Origin: CADCTQ01 sp963844325
Lineage (GTDB): Bacteria; Bacteroidota; Bacteroidia; Cytophagales; 172606-1
Reading direction: 5' to 3'
Assembly (NCBI GenBank): GCA_963844325.1
Contig: CAWJNV010000001.1
Coordinates: 1,612,001 to 1,676,000 of the forward strand
Length of the DNA: 64,000 bases
Position 1 is the first letter of the stretch, and every line of letters begins with the position of its first letter. Positions 1 to 8,779 of this stretch are shown one piece after another. The notes below the pieces were generated by a model. The model saw only the letters and a list, made by a program, of their open reading frames with translations. It did not search any database and was not told where the DNA came from. The position numbers and the translations under genes are program-made.

Positions 1-180
1 CCTGCGGCCCCGTGGACGCATAAAGCGGCGGTGCCGGGCGGATGAATGGGGGCCGGGCGGCCGGGCCTGCTCCTGATTCTTTTTGCGGAGTCGTTGCAAG
101 ATACGGCGGGCCGGCGGCGTTATACACCCAACCGCAGCCCCCGTCTCCTGCCGCTGCGCCACGCCTTCCCTGCCCTTTTC

Positions 181-462
181 ATGAAAACGGCCTTTGTGCT
201 CTTGCTTTCCGCGTGCCTGCTGGCGGCGTGTACCCGTCCCCTTGCCGTGTTCCACTGGTCGCCCGAGGAAGCGGCCCGGGCCCGCAGGAAGGGCTACGGC
301 ATCCCTACCCATAACCTGCTTACTCGCGTAATGTGCATGGACAAACGGTGCCGGGGCCGGCAGGAGTGGAAAAACCGGCAGCAGCAACGCAAGTTCAAGG
401 GGTACAAAAACAACGGACCCGTGAAGAAGGAGGAGAAAAAGCCGGATTTTTCGAATCAGTAG
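181..462 (+). CDS. small predicted lipoprotein
   Basis: A 93-residue protein of unknown function, predicted to be exported and lipid-anchored. Its N-terminus is a hydrophobic stretch (residues 4-16) ending in a lipobox LLAAC, so Cys17 is the likely acylated residue. The rest is very basic, with many Lys, Arg and Gln, and no domain I recognise. The frame stays open upstream to about position 46, but that extension is low-complexity and would bury the signal peptide, so the ATG at 181 was chosen. The basic tail could bind an acidic surface polymer, which is inference only. Confidence 0.6.
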   Translation: MKTAFVLLLSACLLAACTRPLAVFHWSPEEAARARRKGYGIPTHNLLTRVMCMDKRCRGRQEWKNRQQQRKFKGYKNNGPVKKEEKKPDFSNQ

Positions 463-532
463 GGAAGAGGGTTGGGAGGTTGAATGGCTGTATAATTGAA
501 GGTTCAGCGCGGAGAATAGCTAAGAAAAAGCA

Positions 533-609
533 CTTAACCGCAAAGGGCGCAAAGGAGACGCAAAGACCGCAAGGAGAACGCGTACCCCTTTGCGGTCCTT
601 GCGGTTAAG
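533..609. repeat. intergenic palindrome with ACGCGTAC core
   Basis: An imperfect inverted repeat whose arms are built from the word ccgcaaagg. The arm starting cttaaccgcaa at 533 pairs with the arm ending ttgcggttaag at 609. The turn carries ACGCGTAC at 578-585. It lies between two small genes and encodes nothing. It is one member of the palindrome family described in the findings. Confidence 0.7.
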
Positions 610-670
610 TTTATTTAAGCAACATTTACCCCGGCTGCCGCGTCTGTAGAGCACCCTAAATGTGGAAACC

Positions 671-943
671 ATGAGCATGAAACAACGCGAAATCACTGAT
701 AACGAAAACATCACCTGGACCTGCGTGCAAGCCTTTGCCGGCGTGGGCGGGAAAGCCGCCGCCGAAGCCACCGAACGCACTGAAAGCGCCGAAGGAACCG
801 TCACCGTGGTGTGCACCCCGAGCGGCCAGGCCCAAACCGTACGCCTCGAACTCCCCACCGCCTGGCTCGAAGAAACCTCCGACGAAGAAATTCGCTCGGC
901 CATCCTCGCCCAGCGCCGGGAAAGGGGGGATCGGGTAGAATAA
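671..943 (+). CDS. conserved-looking small hypothetical protein
   Basis: A soluble protein of about 90 residues with no signal peptide, membrane segment or domain I can name. The composition is balanced, with a polar N-terminus, a central Ala/Gly/Thr-rich part and an acidic C-terminal helix (around DEEIRSAI), which looks like real coding sequence. The start is uncertain: GTG at 662, ATG at 671 and ATG at 677 are all in frame. 671 was taken as a compromise, and 677 gives a natural start MKQREITDNEN. Palindromic elements lie on both sides. No function is proposed. Confidence 0.5.
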   Translation: MSMKQREITDNENITWTCVQAFAGVGGKAAAEATERTESAEGTVTVVCTPSGQAQTVRLELPTAWLEETSDEEIRSAILAQRRERGDRVE

Positions 944-945
944 GG

Positions 946-1053
946 AGCCAGGAGCGAGAAGTGAGGAGCGAGAAGGAGGGTACGGACTTTGTGGTTTTAT
1001 CCGGTCAAGTACGTACACAGTCTTCTCACTTCTCGCTCCTCGCTTCTCACTCC
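946..1053. repeat. intergenic palindrome built from gaggagcgagaag words
   Basis: Purine-rich words on the left (946-980) pair with pyrimidine-rich words on the right (1021-1053). The best perfect block is the 16-mer aggagcgagaagtgag and its complement. The central segment contains GTACGTAC at 1009-1016, a variant of the core seen in other elements. It ends just upstream of the next gene. Confidence 0.65.
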
Positions 1054-1062
1054 TTTTTTTCC

Positions 1063-1070
1063 TACCTTCC
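1063..1070 (+). promoter_or_regulatory. candidate -7 box abutting the PLD gene start
   Basis: TACCTTCC resembles the Bacteroidota -7 element TAnnTTTG and lies only 3 bases before the GTG at 1074. If used, it would give a leaderless or nearly leaderless mRNA. It is similar in placement to the boxes before xerD and purM in this window. Confidence 0.35.
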
Positions 1071-1073
1071 CCC

Positions 1074-1763
1074 GTGGAAGAAATCGTTCAACTGTTCATC
1101 CGGTCTTTCGAAGACACTACGTTTACCTCCGCCGAGCGGAAAGCCGTGCGGCAACTCATCGAGGCCTACAACCCGGACCGTCCCAAGCGTGACTTGTTGC
1201 GCAGCCGGATTTTCGACATTGCGCGGACCCGCCTGGCGGGCTACCCCGAACTGGCCGCCCTCGAGTGGCTGGAGGTGGCCAACAAGACCCTGCTCGAAAG
1301 AAACGGGGATGAACCCGCCGACCGGGTGTATTTCAGCCCCGGCGACGACTGCCTGCAGGCCATTCTGGCGGTAATTTCGTTTGCCATTCATTCACTGGAC
1401 GCGTGCGTGTTCACCATCAGCGACGACCGCATTACCCGGGCTCTTTTCGACGCGCACCGGCGCGGGGTGCGGGTGCGCGTGGTGACCGACAACGAAAAAC
1501 TCTACGACGAGGGTTCCGACATCCGCGAACTGGCCCGGGGCGGTATTCCGGTGCGGGTTGACAATACCCCCAACCACATGCACCACAAGTTTGCCATTGC
1601 CGACGGCAAAACGTTGCTCACCGGCAGCTACAACTGGACGCGCAGTGCCGCCCTCTACAACCACAAGAACGTGCTCGTTTCGGCCGATAAGGCCGTGGTG
1701 GCGGCTTATGAGAAAGAGTTTGCCGGCTTGTGGGCAGAAATGACGCCTTTCGGGACGCGGTGA
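1074..1763 (+). CDS. phospholipase D-like (HKD) nuclease-family protein
   Basis: A 229-residue protein with a single PLD-type catalytic motif: His170, Lys172 and Asp177, followed by a Gly-Ser-Tyr-Asn-Trp stretch (184-188) typical of the Nuc/mitoPLD branch. Family members hydrolyse phosphodiesters in DNA, RNA or lipid and often dimerise to form one active site. The first 80 residues are helical and not part of the PLD fold. There is no signal peptide, so a cytoplasmic nuclease is more likely than a secreted lipase. The only plausible start is GTG at 1074. It sits alone between a palindrome and the epimerase gene 56 bases downstream. Confidence 0.8.
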   Translation: MEEIVQLFIRSFEDTTFTSAERKAVRQLIEAYNPDRPKRDLLRSRIFDIARTRLAGYPELAALEWLEVANKTLLERNGDEPADRVYFSPGDDCLQAILAVISFAIHSLDACVFTISDDRITRALFDAHRRGVRVRVVTDNEKLYDEGSDIRELARGGIPVRVDNTPNHMHHKFAIADGKTLLTGSYNWTRSAALYNHKNVLVSADKAVVAAYEKEFAGLWAEMTPFGTR

Positions 1764-1819
1764 TCCCCGGAAATCCGTTACTTTAACGTGCCACTTTTCC
1801 CACTACACCGTACAACCGC

Positions 1820-2689
1820 ATGGCCACCCTCGAAAACGAATACCTGAAAATATCCATTCGCCCCCTGGGCGCTGAACTCACTTCCATTATGAGCAAGCGC
1901 ACCGGCCTCGAACACCTGTGGCAGGCCGACCCCGCCGTGTGGAACTGGCACGCCCCGAACCTGTTTCCGACGGTGGGCGAAAGCCTGGACAAGGAACTGC
2001 GCGTCGGCGGCCAGTCGTACCCCATCGAACGGCACGGCTTCGCCCGCCGGTCGGAGTTTGCCCTGCTGCCCTCTACCGGTAGCCACGCCGTGTTTTCGCT
2101 CCGGAGCAGCAAAAAAACGCTGGCCGCGTATCCCTACCGCTTCGAATTCCAGGTGTCCTACGCCCTGGAAGGGCACACGCTGACGGTGACCTACCGGGTG
2201 CTCAACGAGGACAGCAAGCCGGTCTACTTCGCGGTGGGCGGGCACCCGGCCTTCCGCGTGCCGCTGCTGCCGGGCGAAGACTACGCCGACTACTACCTCG
2301 AATTTGAAGCCGACGCCGCCCTGGACCGGCACCTGATCTCGGAGGATGGGTACTTTACGGGCCACACCCGCGCCGTGCCGCTCGACGGCCGCAAGCTGCA
2401 CCTGACGAAAGACTTGTTCAGCGAAGATGCGCTGGTGTTTAAAAACCTGCAATCCCGGAGCATCGCCCTGCGCAGCACCAAAAATCCCCACGTGCTTAAG
2501 GTGTCCTTTCCGGCCTTTCCCTACCTGGGCATCTGGGCCAAGCCGGCCGCGCCGTTCGTATGCATTGAGCCCTGGCTGGGGTGCGCCGATACGGAAGGCA
2601 AGCCCGTCGCCATCGAGGACAAGGAACTCATCCAGTACGTGGCGCCGGGAGAAGCCTTCGAAGCCGCGTTCTCGATCACCATTTCGTAA
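1820..2689 (+). CDS. aldose 1-epimerase family protein (LacX-like)
   Basis: This 289-residue enzyme has the galactose-mutarotase fold and should interconvert anomers of a hexose or sugar phosphate in the cytoplasm. Visible family signatures are RHGFAR with His72, GGHPAF with His142, and CIEPW with Glu250 as the probable general base. The length is normal for the LacX-like subgroup, whose exact substrates are usually unknown. It has no signal peptide. A strong hairpin follows directly, so the transcript probably ends here. The neighbours give no substrate hint. Confidence 0.88.
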   Translation: MATLENEYLKISIRPLGAELTSIMSKRTGLEHLWQADPAVWNWHAPNLFPTVGESLDKELRVGGQSYPIERHGFARRSEFALLPSTGSHAVFSLRSSKKTLAAYPYRFEFQVSYALEGHTLTVTYRVLNEDSKPVYFAVGGHPAFRVPLLPGEDYADYYLEFEADAALDRHLISEDGYFTGHTRAVPLDGRKLHLTKDLFSEDALVFKNLQSRSIALRSTKNPHVLKVSFPAFPYLGIWAKPAAPFVCIEPWLGCADTEGKPVAIEDKELIQYVAPGEAFEAAFSITIS

Positions 2690-2706
2690 GGGGCCGCCCT
2701 TAAAAT

Positions 2707-2742
2707 GAACGGACGGAAAGTCAAGCGACTATCCGTCCGTTC
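2707..2742 (+). terminator. hairpin terminator after the epimerase gene
   Basis: A perfect 11-bp stem (GAACGGACGGA at 2707-2717 with its complement at 2732-2742), followed by a T-rich but interrupted tract. It lies 17 bases after the stop codon. Confidence 0.7.
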
Positions 2743-2745
2743 TTC

Positions 2746-3003
2746 ATTCTATTAATCTCCTCTTTTGTATCCAATCAGGATTTCTCCAAAGATAACCGGT
2801 GAAATGCCGTTATCAAACGGACACGGATAGACAGGAAGGACCGGCACCAATGGGAAGGGGGCTTCCGAAGAGACGGGCCTGCATTACCAGTTAGCTCGGC
2901 GGCTGGAAGATTAAGTTAGCCTGACGGCTGGAAGCGGACGCTTCCGGTCCCGACAGACACAGGCGGACGCCTGCGCCAGTACCACCGAAAGGCTTAAAAA
3001 ACA
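2746..3003. other. non-coding gap with two small hairpins
   Basis: No gene seen. It holds two near-direct repeats of a gcggctggaag-type word (about 2895-2932) and two tight hairpins sharing a GA loop: GGAAGCG/CGCTTCC (2930-2945) and AGGCG/CGCCT (2961-2972). Their function is unknown. Confidence 0.5.
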
Positions 3004-3005
3004 AA

Positions 3006-3038
3006 GCGGCCCCGGCGCAATTGTTGCACCGGGGCCGC
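3006..3038 (-). terminator. rho-independent terminator of the DUF892 gene
   Basis: GCGGCCCCGG (3006-3015) pairs with CCGGGGCCGC (3029-3038). Read on the minus strand, the stem is followed by a T-rich run, as expected for the end of the gene that stops at 3066. Confidence 0.8.
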
Positions 3039-3065
3039 CCGAATGGTTTGCTGGCTGCCGCGCAA

Positions 3066-3572
3066 TTATTTGCCGCCGGCCGCCTGGGCTTTCTGGTTAA
3101 TCGAGTTTTTCGCCAGTTCGTTGAGCAGCGTGTCGGTCTTCTGCTCTTCCTGCAAGGTCTGTTGCAGCAACTTGGCTACGTCTTTCTTGCCCAACCGTTC
3201 GGCGTAGTGGGCCGCCGTGCCGTATCCCGATATTTCGTAGTGTTCAATGCGTTGCGCGGCGGCGATCAGCCCGGCATCTTTTACTTCGGGCGAAGCATTC
3301 TCGTCAATTAAGTCTTCGCTTTCGGCAATCAGGCCGGCCATGGCTTCGCACTTCTTGCGCCCGGGGCTCATGCCCAACAGTTCAAACACCTTGTCGAGTC
3401 GCTCCTTCTGCGCCTTGGTCTCTTCCAGGTGGGTTTCAAAAGCCTGTTTCAGTTGGGGATCATTGGCCTGCTTCATCATCTTGGGCATGGACTCAATGGC
3501 TTGCTTCTCGGCACTGTATAAATCCTTCAACTCGTGCTCGAACAGGTCTTCCAGGTTTTTTAACTTAGTCAT
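3066..3572 (-). CDS. ferritin-like DUF892 (YciE/YciF family) protein
   Basis: A 168-residue, mostly helical cytoplasmic protein of the DUF892 family, a four-helix ferritin-like bundle often linked to stress responses and possible metal binding. The family pattern is clear: a start like LEDLFEHELKDLYSAEKQ, then Glu/His pairs such as ETHLEET and RIEHYEISGY that resemble diiron ligands, ending with a helix EEQKTDTLLNEL. The length is normal. It is monocistronic, with its own terminator downstream and a palindromic element about 100 bases upstream of the start. The biochemical role of the family is not firmly established. Confidence 0.88.
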   Translation of the reverse strand: MTKLKNLEDLFEHELKDLYSAEKQAIESMPKMMKQANDPQLKQAFETHLEETKAQKERLDKVFELLGMSPGRKKCEAMAGLIAESEDLIDENASPEVKDAGLIAAAQRIEHYEISGYGTAAHYAERLGKKDVAKLLQQTLQEEQKTDTLLNELAKNSINQKAQAAGGK

Positions 3573-3679
3573 AACTGGTTTTCATTATAGTAAAACATCC
3601 GTTCCCATATGGAACTGAGGCTCTATACGACAGCCTGACGGGAGGGTTTACGCAAATTTTTCCTTTTTGTCCCTTTTGG

Positions 3680-3777
3680 ATCATTGGTCATTGGTCATTG
3701 GTCAGTAGTCATTGGTCAGTGGGTGCGCGTAAGTTGTCGCATCCGAATGACTACTGACCAATGACTAATGACTAATG
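3680..3777. repeat. palindrome of cattggtc words with TGCGCGTAAGT turn
   Basis: The left arm is a run of tandem attggtc words (from about 3682) that pairs over some 33 bp with the right arm (about 3745-3777). The turn contains GCGTAAGT at 3727-3734. The element runs into the neighbouring minus-strand gene and supplies that gene's last codon and stop. Related elements occur at 26214-26333 and 34286-34414. Confidence 0.8.
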
Positions 3778-4809
3778 CGGGTGTTCGCCCTCCTTAAGCA
3801 CCTGCCGCAGCGACACTTTCACGATTTCGCCCATCGTGTCGCAGGCCAGGAAGCCGGGATTGCGGTGGTGCTGGGCCAGCTCCTGCCGCAGGCTGACGAT
3901 GTTTTCGAGGGATGAAATCGCGTCGGCGGCCATGATGTCGGTGAGCGAAAAGATGCGGTTGCCGGCCGTATTGAGGCGGTTGGCGATCATGGCCTTTTCT
4001 TCCTTCTGGTACTGCCGTACCGACTCGGGCGAGACGCGGTTGTAGCCCAGCGCCAGGATGGGGTTGTTCTGCTTGAAGTACTGCGGCAGGTACACCGACT
4101 TGCGCCCTTCGTACGACTGCTGGTCGAAGTCGATGGCCCGGATGCGGTAGTGCTCCTCCTCGAAGTCGGGCGTGATCACGATCACGAAGTTGCTGGAATG
4201 CATGTCGCCGAGCAGCCGCACAAAGCACCGTTCGTTGAACTTGATGAACTCTTTGGCCAGGCGCACCTTGTTGAGGTTGCGGTCCTGGAGGTAGTGCTGA
4301 ATGAACAGGTCGCCGGGAATGCCCGCAATGTGTTCTTCCACCAGCGTGTTGCCCGAAGTCACGTAGCTGATGCGGTTGGGCGAAAGGATGTGCTCCAGTT
4401 CCAGCCCGTACACCCGCGAGGCGTCGGCCCGTTTGATGTAGAAGTAGTCGAAGTTGTCGTTGATCGTGTTGATGACCCGCACCCGGAAGGGCCGCGTATT
4501 GCCGTACACGCACACGTCCACCCGGTCCACCGAGAGGTGCCGGGTTACCGACAGGTCGCCGTTCGTTTTCAGTTCGGCGTAGATCACCTTCAGGTTGTAG
4601 TAAATGTCCTTCATGGCCGACTGCGGGTAGAACACCGTTTCCCACAGCGTGTCGTGGCCGCTTTTGTCGAACAGCGTAATGGCGTTGTCGTAGCGGTTGA
4701 GGTCGTCGTAGCCTACGGGCAGTTTCGCCTCGCGGCCGTACTTGATCAGGTACTCGCGCAGCGGCGGGGCAATCGGGTAGACCAGCTTTTTACGTTCAAT
4801 AAAGGCCAT
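3772..4809 (-). CDS. atypical kinase-fold protein (APH/HipA-like), unknown substrate
   Basis: A 345-residue soluble protein I cannot name, but with the layout of a protein-kinase-like fold. A possible ATP-binding Lys126 lies in FYIKRADASR, followed by an acidic helix (ELEHIL, 137-142). A catalytic-loop-like LLGDMHSSN (199-207) resembles the GDxHxxN loop of aminoglycoside-phosphotransferase and ABC1 kinases. IDFD at 226-229 stands in for the metal-binding DFG. The first 110 residues are family-specific. The start at 4809 was chosen because the upstream extension is Cys/Arg-rich and overlaps the previous gene. It lies 16 bases after the small membrane-protein gene, so the two are probably co-transcribed. 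Its stop lies inside a palindromic repeat. Confidence 0.65.
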   Translation of the reverse strand: MAFIERKKLVYPIAPPLREYLIKYGREAKLPVGYDDLNRYDNAITLFDKSGHDTLWETVFYPQSAMKDIYYNLKVIYAELKTNGDLSVTRHLSVDRVDVCVYGNTRPFRVRVINTINDNFDYFYIKRADASRVYGLELEHILSPNRISYVTSGNTLVEEHIAGIPGDLFIQHYLQDRNLNKVRLAKEFIKFNERCFVRLLGDMHSSNFVIVITPDFEEEHYRIRAIDFDQQSYEGRKSVYLPQYFKQNNPILALGYNRVSPESVRQYQKEEKAMIANRLNTAGNRIFSLTDIMAADAISSLENIVSLRQELAQHHRNPGFLACDTMGEIVKVSLRQVLKEGEHPH

Positions 4810-4825
4810 TTTCCTGGGTGGGTAG

Positions 4826-5131
4826 TTACGCTTCTTGCCGGTACAGGTAAAGCAAAAACACCGGTACGCCGAACAGCAGCGTGCCCGTGAACCACGCGGC
4901 TTTCCGCCTGGCGGAGAACTGCCGCCGCGTGGCGTCGCGCCAAAGGTACAGCAGGCAAAGGATCGTGAATGCACCGGCGTCAATAAAGGTAATCAACAGG
5001 AGCCAGTCGCGGGTGAGCGTTTCCCATACCATTGCCATCGTGTGGCCCGACGCCAGCCAGCGGTTGAATCCGTAGCTGAAAAAAAGGAACAACAGGGCCG
5101 CCACCGCGGGAAGAATGTATTTTTTCGTCAT
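4826..5131 (-). CDS. small three-helix membrane protein
   Basis: A 101-residue integral membrane protein with hydrophobic helices near residues 5-24, 43-62 and 78-97, and basic residues between helices 2 and 3 (around RDATRRQFSARRK). That arrangement puts this loop in the cytoplasm by the positive-inside rule. The start at 5131 gives a standard MTKK N-terminus; longer in-frame starts add a spurious segment. It is first in a two-gene unit with the kinase-fold gene, which hints at a membrane-tethered partner. Function unknown. Confidence 0.6.
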   Translation of the reverse strand: MTKKYILPAVAALLFLFFSYGFNRWLASGHTMAMVWETLTRDWLLLITFIDAGAFTILCLLYLWRDATRRQFSARRKAAWFTGTLLFGVPVFLLYLYRQEA

Positions 5132-5220
5132 TGCGTGAAACCGGGTCGGGATGATGCGCCAAAAGTAAACAAAGTTACCCGCTGCAAGCACAATCCCACC
5201 CATTTCCACGGCGGCGGCCG

Positions 5221-8200
5221 TTACTGTTTCACCAGCTTGTGGCTTTCGGTACCGCCGGGCCCCTGCACCACCACGCAGTACAGGCCCGCCGGCAGGTCAC
5301 GCAGGTCCCAATCCAGGTTCCCGGGCGCCGTTTTACGGGTTTGCCGCACGGTTTGCCCCAAGGGGTTCACGAGGGAAATGCGGACCGGGAGTGACGCATC
5401 GGCACCCGGTGCCAGGGTGACCCGGTCCGGGGCCGGGTTGGGGTACAGGTGCCACCCGCGGGATGGGCCGGCCGGGCCCGCACCGGCCGCAGCGGTCCGG
5501 GCGGCAACGCCGGTCGCAGCGGCGGCGGGACCGAACACCTCAATGGCCGAAACTTTGGGCTGGTCCACGGAAGCCGTAAAACTGATGTTCAGCGTACCGT
5601 CCGAGACGGGCACGCCGAACGTTTTCACGACCGCCGCCATGGCCCCCACCTCGGCGAAGATGTCGTAATTCACCAGTTCTGCCGTGCCCCCTTCGAAGTT
5701 CACGCTGAATACGCGTTTGCCCGTGCCGCCCGGCCCGCCCCCGGTCGCTCCCCAGTAGATTTCGGCAAAATGCAGTTTTACCGTGTAGGTGGCCGCACCC
5801 GCCGGCACGGGCAGGGCAAAGCTGAATCCGCCCAGGCTGGTGGAGGCGCTGTACTCGGTGAGGTATACCGCATCGTTGTCCGTGCCGGCAATGCCCGTTA
5901 CGTTGGCGTTGCCGTAGGATTTCCCCCCGTGAAGTACTGGCTGGCACGCCAGGCAATGCCGTTGGTGGTTACGGCGGGGCCGCCTGCGTTGATGCGGGCC
6001 AGCACCTGGGTATCCACCGGCGCCGGGTTGGTGGGGTCCTGCACGGTAAAGGAGAGTACCGCCGAAGCATTGGTGTAGCCCGTTGCGGCGGCCGTAAGGG
6101 TGTGCTGGTACGTACCGGGCGACAGCCCCGCCGGGTCAAAGGTCAGCGTTACCGCCGCCCCGGTTTCGTCGGTGGTACCGGGGCCCGCCTGCACGGTGAG
6201 CCACACCGGGGCGTCGGCCGCGTTGAGGGTGTAAGGGGTAGTGCCCGTGAGCGTCCACAGCAGCATTTTTTTGGTGACGGGGCTGCCCCCCGCCGGGGCC
6301 GTGGCCGACAGTTGGTTCGCCCAGAAGCCCAGCACGTTGCTCTTGCTGCGGGTAATGGTCTTTGCCCACGTTGTGCTCTGCGGATTTTCGGCAGCAGGGG
6401 CTCCCCCGTGCGACACGACAAAGGTGTTGTCAATTACTTTGGCCGAAGGGCCTATGAGGGCAACGGGAACCTGGTCGAACACCGTCCAGGCGTCGGTGGC
6501 CGGGTCGTAGCGGAGTACGTTCCTGCCGCTCCATTCCCCGCCCACCACCAGTATTTTACCATCCAGGGCGAAAGTGCCCGGCTCCAGGTGCGAATTGGCG
6601 TAGGGCAAATCCTTTTTCTGCGTCCAGGTGTTGGTGGCCGCGTCATACACGTGCACCAGCTTTACGTCGAGGCCACCCCCGCAGTCGTGACCGTACTGGC
6701 CGCCAATGGCGTAGATCTTGCCGCCGACCGCCGCCGTGCCGAAGTGGTTGCGCGGGCTGGGCAGCGGCGCCAGGATGTTCCGCCATCCGGCGCCGGGGTT
6801 GTCGAGGTCGTACGCAAAATGATCGCCTTTGTCGCTGTTGCAGGCCGTGGGGCCGAACCCGCCGAACAGGTGCAGCCGGCGTCCGAGCCGGACCAGGCCC
6901 CCCCCGGCCCGGGCGACGGGCAGGGGGGGCCCGCCGACCAGCTGTTGGTCGAAAGGTTGTAGATCCACACCTTATTGGTCACCGGACCGGGGTTATTACC
7001 TACCCGGCCGCCCACGATCCAGATCGTATTGTCCACCAGGGCGATGCTGTTGTGCGTAACTGCGTACGGTTTGCCCTGCGGGTCGCTGGGCATGGGGGTC
7101 AGGGCCGTCCACTGGTTGGTCGCCGGGTTGTAGGCTTCGTTGGAATTGTTGATGACGAGGCCCGGGGCAAACCCGTTGAAGACGTAAATTTTGTCATTAT
7201 AAAGGATGCTCTGCCCTTCGGCGCGTTTGCCCAGGGCAGTAGCCCGTTGCGTCCAGTTGGTGAATACCGGCTCCCCGAACGAAAACAATTCCAGCGAGTT
7301 AAGCTCGGGCGTTCCGCCTCTTTTGCCCGAACCGGCGGCAATGTAGATTTTCTCCCCGTACACCAGGGCCTGCGTGCCGTGCCGGCCGGTAGTGAGGGGG
7401 GCCAGGCTGCGCCAGGTGCCCGTAGCCGGGTTGAGGGCTTCGGCCTGGTTGTGCGCCAGGTCGCCGGCGTTGTTGGCGCTTTCGCCCCCGATCACCACCA
7501 CTTCGCCGCCCAGCACGGCCACGGTGGTCCCGCCGCGCCCGGTCGGAATGGGCGCCATGCCGTTGGGGTAGGGCAGCCACTGCCGCGTCCCGAAATCAAA
7601 TACGTCCACCTGCGGAACGGTCAGGCTGAATACTTGCCCGGTGGCGCCGGAAGTACGGCGTCCGGCGGCCGCGTAGAGTTTGTTGCCCACAACGGCCGCG
7701 TGGAAATGATCCCGGGCGAAGTTGGCGTCGGGCAGGGTTCGCCAGGTGCCGGTGGCGGGGTCAAATTCGTCGAGCCACTTCACGTAGCCGGACGTGTGCC
7801 CATTGGTAATGCCCCCGACGAGGTAGATTTTCTGGTTGTACACCACGGTCCCGGCGGACCCCCGGCGGCGGGCCTGCGGAATTTTAGCGCCTATCGTCCA
7901 GGCGTTGGTAGCCGGGTTGTAAATGTACACGTCCGGCACGGGCGTCTCGTTGGGGTAATCACCGGTGAAGGCGCCCGCCACGTAGATCAGCCCGTTCAAC
8001 GCAACTGCCTGGAAGTGGTGCAGGTAGATGGTTTTGCCTTGCTGGTTCTTGGGCAGGGCGCTGCTTTGCGTCCAGGTGTTGGTGGCCGGGTTGTAAATGT
8101 TGACCGGGCGGCTGCCGCGTCCGCCCAGCAGGTAAAACTTGCCATTGGCTTCCACGAAAGCACATTCGTGCCGGCTTACGGGCGTGCCGTTGGGGGTAAG

Positions 8201-8377
8201 AATACTCCAGGTGCCGGGGTCTTCGGCCAGCAGGGCAGCTGCGTGGGTTTGAACGTCGGCGGTGCAGGTCGCAGGGGTTCCGGCAGTCCCCGGCTGGGCG
8301 ATGGCAGCAAGCAGCAGCAAAACGGCCAGGCGTTTGACGGCAGGCGCCAAGACACGCATTATCGGAAGGAGTTTCAT
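5221..8377 (-). pseudogene. Kelch-repeat/malectin protein with T9SS sorting domain, broken by two frameshifts
   Basis: One original gene of about 1052 residues is now read in three frames. It begins at 8377 with a signal peptide (hydrophobic residues about 15-33). Two runs of Kelch repeats follow (motifs such as IYNPATNTW and VYLVGG), which should fold into beta-propellers. Next come an Ig/BACON-like domain (VWLTVQAGP to VLSFTVQDP), a malectin-like carbohydrate-binding domain starting near INAGGPAV, and a C-terminal T9SS sorting domain (WHLYPNP to SHKLVKQ). The breaks lie in G7 at 6923-6929 and C6 at 5923-5928; adding one base to each restores a continuous frame. If the deletions are real, the products are a propeller fragment (6662-8377) and untranslated remnants. 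They could instead be base-calling errors in homopolymers. The intact protein would be a secreted surface protein. Confidence 0.75.
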
Positions 8378-8706
8378 AGGGAGCGGCAGGGAAAGGGTGG
8401 GGCGCACATTTTGAATCGGGCCATTGCGTTTGACAACGACGCAGGACGGCCGCGGGGTTGCGCCGGCGCAAGGAGCAATTAGCGAAAAAATCAGTTTCCT
8501 TAAAAGTGGGAATTGCGGTACACGCAAAACGGAGAGAAATAGTATAAAACCTGTTCCCGAAAGCAGGCCCCGCCCGTTTAAACGCCCCTGACAGCGAAGG
8601 ACCTGTATATTCTTTCATTGCTTTCCGTTGCCCCGCATTCTTGGACAATCCGGGCACGATTCGTCCCTGCATTAAACACTGGGGTGAATCTTCTCCGCCG
8701 GTGGTC
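8378..8706. other. intergenic upstream region of the Kelch/malectin gene
   Basis: No gene is supported here. It should hold the minus-strand promoter and leader of the gene starting at 8377. I see no convincing -7 box and no repeat element. Confidence 0.4.
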
Positions 8707-8745
8707 AAAAAAAATCCCGGCCTGGCTGGGTAGCCGGACCGGGAT
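8707..8745 (-). terminator. rho-independent terminator of the giant T9SS gene
   Basis: ATCCCGG (8714-8720) pairs with CCGGGAT (8739-8745), with further pairing inside. On the minus strand the stem is followed by eight T residues (A8 at 8707-8714). It lies 35 bases after the stop at 8780. Confidence 0.88.
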
Positions 8746-8779
8746 ACAAGGCAGCACGGCTGCCCCGTTTACGCAATCA

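Noticed and set aside
46..180. N-terminal extension of the first lipoprotein
   Set aside because: Would place the signal peptide and lipobox in the middle of the protein; composition is low-complexity.
3680..3777. CRISPR-like array of attggtc repeats
   Set aside because: The words are 7 bp, contiguous and part of an inverted repeat; there are no unique spacers and no cas genes.
7052..8482. 476-codon plus-strand frame opposite the Kelch gene
   Set aside because: The minus strand has clear Kelch repeats; the plus frame has no recognisable features.
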